64,000 bases of DNA from Gonatopus flavifemur (lineage: Eukaryota; Arthropoda; Insecta; Hymenoptera; Dryinidae), in assembly GCA_018340375.1 (NCBI GenBank), contig JAFFJZ010000003.1, forward strand, positions 49,755,006-49,819,005, written 5' to 3'. The number at the start of each line of letters is the position of its first letter. Position 1 is the first letter of the stretch. Made by a program: the position numbers and the translations under genes. This document shows, piece by piece, positions 58,681-64,000 of the stretch. The notes beneath the pieces were generated by a model. That model did no database searches. It saw nothing but the letters and a program-made list of their open reading frames with translations, and was not told the origin of the DNA.

Positions 58681-59146
58681 ACTTTTGTGCTATCTGGGAC
58701 GTAAATTACTCACGCAAAAATAATAATATGTACAGATTTCATAACCCATACAAATATTCCAAAATATTATTATTTTTGTGCAAAATACCATTATAATATT
58801 TATTTGAAGCTTTACCACTCAAAATTGATTTTCTACGCATGATAGACTTAGGGTTTTAATCGCTACTTCGCAACTAGTTTTTTGTATCTATAATCGAAAT
58901 ATTAATTATTGTAGTACATATTAGTATTGACTGAGATATCTCTATTGTTATTTAATATTGAGTAAAGACAAGTTATCCGTGTTAAAGATCGCGTTTGTGT
59001 GGCAGGCTAACCGGATTGTGAAAAACTGTCTTCCGCAAATTTTTGTGTGAAAAGGCACTCTTCTCCATCAGTCGTGGAAACGACTAAAGTTCATCTATTC
59101 TTCATATTTGGTGCACAAGACATATCACTTCATATAACTTCGAAAT
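58681..59146. other. Upstream flank of the piggyBac copy
   Basis: A hairpin at about 58712-58785 (AAAATAATAATATG and its mirror) lies here. No TTAA-flanked terminal repeat of the piggyBac element was identified with confidence. Confidence 0.35.
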
Positions 59147-60802
59147 ATGGATGCAATAACCGATATTCCCAGTGATGCTGAATCTATCGATGGGTTGTGT
59201 GATGATGATATTGAGAATGATTATACTGAATGTGATGGCGAAAGAAATCTTTCTGAAGATTATCCTGACTCAGAAAGTTTTGATGATGATAACATAGAAT
59301 TCAATGATAATGATTTTATGTGGGCGGAAAAAAGAAAAACCCAAGATGATTTCCCATATACTGAAACTTTCGGTCCAAATATTACAGATGATGTTACCAC
59401 ACCTTTAGACATATTTTTATGTCTGTTCACCCCTGAACTTTTAGATTTGATTGTTGAACAAACAAACCTGTACTTGAGACAGAAAAAAACTAAAGCTGAT
59501 TCAATAACCAAAGAAGAATTACTAGTGTTTTTCGCTATAAATATATTGATGAGCGTGAAAAAATCCCCCTCTTACCGTGATTATTGGTCGACAGATCCAG
59601 AATTGAATGATCCATTTATATGCAAATTGATGACGGTTAATAGGTTTGGATTTCTTCTAAGTCATTTACACATGGCTGATAACAGTCAAGAACCGAGAAA
59701 AGGAGATAAAAATTATGATAAATTGTATAAGCTTAGACCATTTTTATATAAATTATCCGAAACTTTCAAGAATTGTTGGAAACCCAGCCAAAACCAATCT
59801 ATTGATGAATCCATGATCAAGTCCAAAGGCCGTAGCAGTTCGAAGCAGTACATGCCGAACAAGCCCGTAAAACGTGGATACAAAGTTTGGACGCGCGCAG
59901 AAGCATTGCGATACATGCGCGAGTTTCAGGTATACACAGGTAAAGCCGAAAGTGCTGGAAAGCAATTGGGTGCCCGAGTAGTGGAAGATTTGACGCGTAA
60001 CTTAGTAGGAAAAAATCATCATGTATTTTTTGATAATTTTTTTACCGGTTTTGATCTTATGATAGATTTGAAAAAAGATAAAGTGTTTGCTTGTGGAACT
60101 GTTCGTTCCAACAGAAAGGGTTTACCAAAAAGCATTATTCCTGATAAAAAAATGGCGCATGGGCAGTATGAATACCGTACTTGTGGTGCTAGAATTAGCT
60201 GGGTCAAGTGAATGGATAAAAAAGCTGTTTTCTTTTTATCCAACTATCATGATCCTTGTGAGGTTATTGTGACAAATCATACACAAAAAGATGGTTCTCT
60301 AAAACGAGTAACTTGCCCAGTTATGTGCTCTGACTATCATGAAAATATCGGATATGTTGACAGATCTGATCACCTAATATCAACTTACAAAATTGATACG
60401 AAATAAAAAAAAAATGGCACCGCATATTTTGGCATTATTTGGAGGTAGCCATTATAAATGCATTGATTATTTACAATACCAGAAATCCAGCACATCCAAT
60501 GGCATCAAAAAAATTCAGGTTATTTTTAGTAGAGCAATTGGCAAGCCATCGTTTACCTACACCTACGGGAAGAAAATGTCAAAAAACATCTCCATCAAAC
60601 GTAGTCAGAAAACCTACAGTATCTATTGAGACAAGACGATCTCAATCATGTCATATGCCCGTATGCGTAAGCGTTCCAAGACGTTGTGCTTTTTGTAGTA
60701 CAAAAAGTCAACCTTGCAGGACTTCATATACCTGCAGTACTTGCAACGTGCCATTGTGCATAAAACATGATAAAAATTGTTTTCGAAATTACCATGCATG
60801 AA
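59147..60802 (+). pseudogene. piggyBac transposase, inactivated by a stop and a frameshift
   Basis: The start ATG 59147 is followed by an acidic N-terminal region (SIDGLCDDDIENDYTECDG). Then comes the DDE core: SIDESMIKSKGRSSSKQYMP with the first Asp, HHVFFDNFFTGFDLM with the second, and GYVDRSDHL with the third. The C-terminus has a cysteine-rich finger (CAFCSTKSQPC, CSTCNVPLCIKHDKNC) as in piggyBac proteins. A TGA at 60209-60211 stands where relatives have Trp (ISWVK-stop-MDKKAV). In an A-rich run at 60401-60414, TAA ends that frame and the similarity resumes one frame over at WHRIFWHYLEVAIINAL. All catalytic Asp codons are intact, so decay is recent. Confidence 0.9.
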
Positions 60803-61399
60803 CATTCTTATACATAAATTTTAGAACCATAAAATTGAGAACACAAAATTGTGAAACTTTATGCTATAAAGAAAACTGTAGAAGCTGAAGAGTTCAAAAT
60901 GAGAAATGATTGAAAAATTTTTGATAAAAAATTGAGGAATTTGGAATAAATAAAAGGAATATAAAAATACGGAATGAAAAAAGAATACAAAATAAAGAAA
61001 ATTAAAGAATACGAGATAAAAAAATCAAAAAATACAAGATCAAAAAAATTAAAAAATACAAAATCAAAAAATTCAAAATCAAAAAATTGACAAAAAATTG
61101 AAAAACAAAAAAAACAAAATGGACACAATCGCCGCGACGTCCACGTTCGTGTCTCTGGAATCAACCAAACGCGGTGACTTTCATTGAAGCCTAAATCTAT
61201 GAGAATTCATTGTCGAAAAATAAGGTTCTCTAAATGATTGATAAATAAATTCCTCTTTCTCAATTGTTCGATCTTCAAATGTTCATTTTTTTTATTTCTT
61301 GTTCATTATTCGAATGAGAAATATTGAATTCCAGGAAAAAGAAGTTGGTCTACGGTGATTGATTCAAAAACAATGAGTTTACAAGCTTTTTGCGAAATC
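60803..61399. other. A-rich stretch downstream of piggyBac
   Basis: Positions 60955-61120 are degenerate A-rich repeats built on AAAATCAAAAAATT. A GC-rich CGCCGCGACGTCCACG patch follows at about 61130. No gene was recognised. Confidence 0.4.
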
Positions 61400-62110
61400 C
61401 CGGTTCCCCAAGTTTTCTAACGCCATCCGAATTTGCTCTTCGAATTTTGGAAATTTGAGTTTGAATTCGCAATCAACGAACCGTAAGCCCCTCTGTGCAT
61501 GGAGTTCAGCATCGTTACACGATTTTCAGAATTTTCCGCCGCCACCTTGAATCTGACATTTTGAATTTTTAAAATCTGGTTCAGATTCGTAATTGGTGAC
61601 CTGAAAAATCCCTGACACGTATTTTTCAGCGGGATTCCGCAATTTTCCAAATTTTTCGTCGCCATCACGAATCCACCATTTTCAATTTTGAAAATCTGTG
61701 TCTAGATTCGTATTCAGCAACCCGAAAAATCCCTGACACGTAAGTTTCAGCAAAATTCCGCAATTTTTCAAATTTTTCGCCGTCATCTTGAATCTGTCAT
61801 CTTGAATTTTGCAAATCTGCGTTCAGATTCGTAATCAGCGATCCGAAAAATCCCCGACACGTGAATTCCAGCAAAATCCCCCAATTTTTTCAAATTTTCC
61901 GCCGCCATCTTAAAACCGCCATCTTTAATTTCGCACATCTGCGTTCAGATTCGTAATCAGCGACCCGAAAAATCCCCGACACGTGAGTTTCAGCAAAATT
62001 CCTCAATTTTTAATATTTTCCACCGCCATATTGAATCCGCCATCTTGAATTTCGCGAATCTGAGTCCAGATTCGTAATCAGCGACCTCAAAAACCCTTAC
62101 ATATCAAGTT
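61400..62110. repeat. 121-bp tandem minisatellite, about five to six units
   Basis: CCCTGACACGT or CCCCGACACGT recurs at 61610, 61731, 61852 and 61974, a 121-122-bp period. Each unit includes GCAATTTTTCAAATTTT, CGCCGCCATCTTGAA and CAGATTCGTAATCAGCGACC. The flanking units are diverged. Confidence 0.8.
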
Positions 62111-63689
62111 TCATGAAGAACTGTTCATCTGGAAAACGTATGCCGCGAAGGGTTGAAAGAAATATCAATTTTGATATAGAATCAAATAATTGGCGACTTT
62201 CGTTCTAAAAATTTTTATAATCTCATAGTGTGCATTGTTTCTACTGACCAAATTGGATCACATCGGACCACAATTGATGTTGCACGGATTGAAAACTTAA
62301 TTCGTTCAAGTACTTCTGCTTAAAGAATTTTATTGAACCAATAGAATCTGCATCGGAATCAGTGGGTTCCACGAGATATTTTGAACAGGCGTACAAGAAA
62401 ATTCTACGGTCATAGTTTGTGATTCCAAAAAAACACCAAGGTCCAAAGAATATTCAGTGGAGGTGCATTGAACGTCCGGACATTGGATGGTCCGAACATT
62501 CCTTGAACATAAATGTACGTATAATGAACGTGAATTTCCCCCAGAAGATCTGTGTCTTGGGGAAGTTACAGGGATGAAATATATAGTTCGCAAGACATTT
62601 TCAGATCATCTGAAAGTGTGCTTCAACCGTGGTGAATAAAACCTATTCATTCCTATTGAATGTAAGAAATTCACATTCAAATTCTGATTCTGCACGTTTA
62701 ATAGGACTCTGGTAGAAATGTTACAAGTTCTTCCCTATGACCGATGAGGCACTGAGAAGGAAGAACTAATTAGGAAAAACTAGCAAGGGGATATAACTGA
62801 TAAGTTGGATCCAACTAGCATTGATTGGGACAAACTTATTAGTTACTCATCAGTATTTGATTATCTGAACTAATTAATAATAATAGAGTAAAATCTCCTC
62901 TACTGATAATTACAAGTTTTCCCTCCAGGTATGTATTGAATGAAGAGACATGAGCTTTTCAATCTTGAGTTGAATAAAATGTTCCTTGCATTCTTTATCA
63001 GAAGAGACGACATTTTTAATGGATCAACTTCAAAAATGAGTAGGAATTGAGCAACAATATTAGCATATTTCATAAGTGCAAATAACTTTGTATTCATTTC
63101 AAGACTCGATAGGTAATTTCTCTTAATTGCATCTATATTCCAAGTGAAGAGTTGTAGTTCTTACTACAAGTTCTTACTACTACAGTATACACCCTAAATT
63201 TCTAAGAGTGAGATTTCCACTCTCAATGTAAAATGCATTAGCACTTTCACTCTCCAAGAGTGACAAGATCACTTCAGTAGAATGAATCTCTCCACTTTTC
63301 AAACTAGAATGAAAAGTATCACTCGTAAGTAGAGAGTGAATTATACTTCACGTATTTTTGGATTAAAATATCACCTGTCTTAGAGTGGAATATCCCAGCT
63401 TATTCATATTGAATCGATGCTCAGATTTTCTATTCCTTGCAATGCTTGGTTTTGAATATTCATTTATACTTTTGTTTACTTTCAGGATAATTATTTCATT
63501 CTCTTGGAAACTTCTGGAATTTTCTTATTAGAAGTGATGGTACTGATCTGGAATACATTTAGTTCTATATGATACCAATAATTGATGATCCTAGGTGTCA
63601 TTAGCCAACACCTCATGTCTCATACCTCATTAGTCACTATGTCTGATACCGGGTATCTATGGACAATAGTGAGTATACCCTGTAACAAT
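62111..63689. other. Gene-free stretch
   Basis: No exon was recognised. Around 63190-63380 there are short ACTCTC/GAGAGT words forming small palindromes. Confidence 0.35.
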
Positions 63690-63850
63690 AAACAATACTG
63701 AATATAGTTGATCAATGCCATGTATCGATGAACAATATTGGATGTAGTTGATCGATACCATGTATTCATGAACAATATTGGATACAGTTGATCGATTTCA
63801 TGGATCGATGAACTAAATTGGATATAGTTGATCGATACTACATATCCGTG
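63690..63850. repeat. 40-bp tandem repeat, four units
   Basis: ATAGTTGATCGAT-type words recur at 63706, 63746, 63786 and 63826, exactly 40 bases apart. Each unit also carries CATGTATCGATGAACAATAT or a close variant. Confidence 0.75.
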
Positions 63851-64000
63851 TGGAAGATCATATTTAGGTTGTTCGAACTGTATATATGAACCTCAATGTT
63901 GATTTGATTGATGGAAATTGCAATTGTAGATCGCTTTCAATTTCATGAAACTTTTTTCAATTAAATCTTACGAAAGCTTTTCAAATTGATATTTCAGTAC

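Noticed and set aside
56845..58704. Repeated 70-140-codon frames with PPSGGGGR motifs
   Set aside because: These echo the about 142-bp tandem units. The unit length is not a multiple of three, so the frames shift between units. No conserved domain was recognised.
63690..63850. CRISPR-like array
   Set aside because: The 40-bp units are contiguous tandem repeats without unique spacers, in a eukaryotic context.

Overview
This is an AT-rich, intron-containing animal genome segment, almost certainly from an insect. The evidence is one intact conserved host gene with 66-95-nt introns, a DUF4806-family gene of the kind common in arthropods, and a very dense load of cut-and-paste DNA transposons: P element, piggyBac, FLYWCH/Mutator, hAT, and many miniature inverted-repeat elements. 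The insect order cannot be fixed from this sequence alone. No rRNA gene, CRISPR array, bacterial operon or convincing virus-derived gene was seen.

Layout. 1-6.5 kb is a graveyard of nested inverted repeats. 8.1-14.2 kb (+) holds a four-exon DUF4806 gene whose 4.3-kb second intron is packed with nested inverted-repeat elements. 15.7 kb holds the C-terminal exon of a hAT transposase remnant. 16.4-23.3 kb is repeats, including a 220-bp tandem array. 23.7-28.7 kb (-) is a complete ten-exon TRAPPC8 gene (1,441 codons), the only clear housekeeping gene. 29.1-35.4 kb is an exceptional repeat block: a hAT-type miniature element with an exact 8-bp duplication, an 893-bp palindrome with 438-bp arms that look identical by eye, and an inverted-repeat element split by another whose sister copy lies 3 kb away.

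35.7-49.3 kb (+) carries exons of a FLYWCH/Mutator-like (Phantom-type) transposase. Its roughly 10-kb intron has been invaded by a full-length 7,085-bp P-element-like transposon (39176-46260) with perfect 27-bp terminal inverted repeats and an exact 8-bp target duplication (TATCAAAT). That P element is itself host to two smaller inverted-repeat elements. Its THAP/P transposase gene is multi-exon and carries one visible frameshift. The Mutator gene has one in-frame stop and a GAGACGAGA-rich repeat joined to its last recognisable exon.

50-64 kb contains more nested repeats, a short C2H2 zinc-finger reading frame, a TA-flanked long hairpin with a GT/CA loop, a foldback array of 7 + 4 units of about 142 bp, a piggyBac transposase broken by a stop and a frameshift, and 121-bp and 40-bp tandem arrays.

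Only TRAPPC8 and the DUF4806 gene look like functioning host genes. Everything else records layered transposition, and target-site duplications give a readable insertion order in several places. All coordinates and splice joins were worked out by eye from the sequence and codon phase. No alignment or database search was run.
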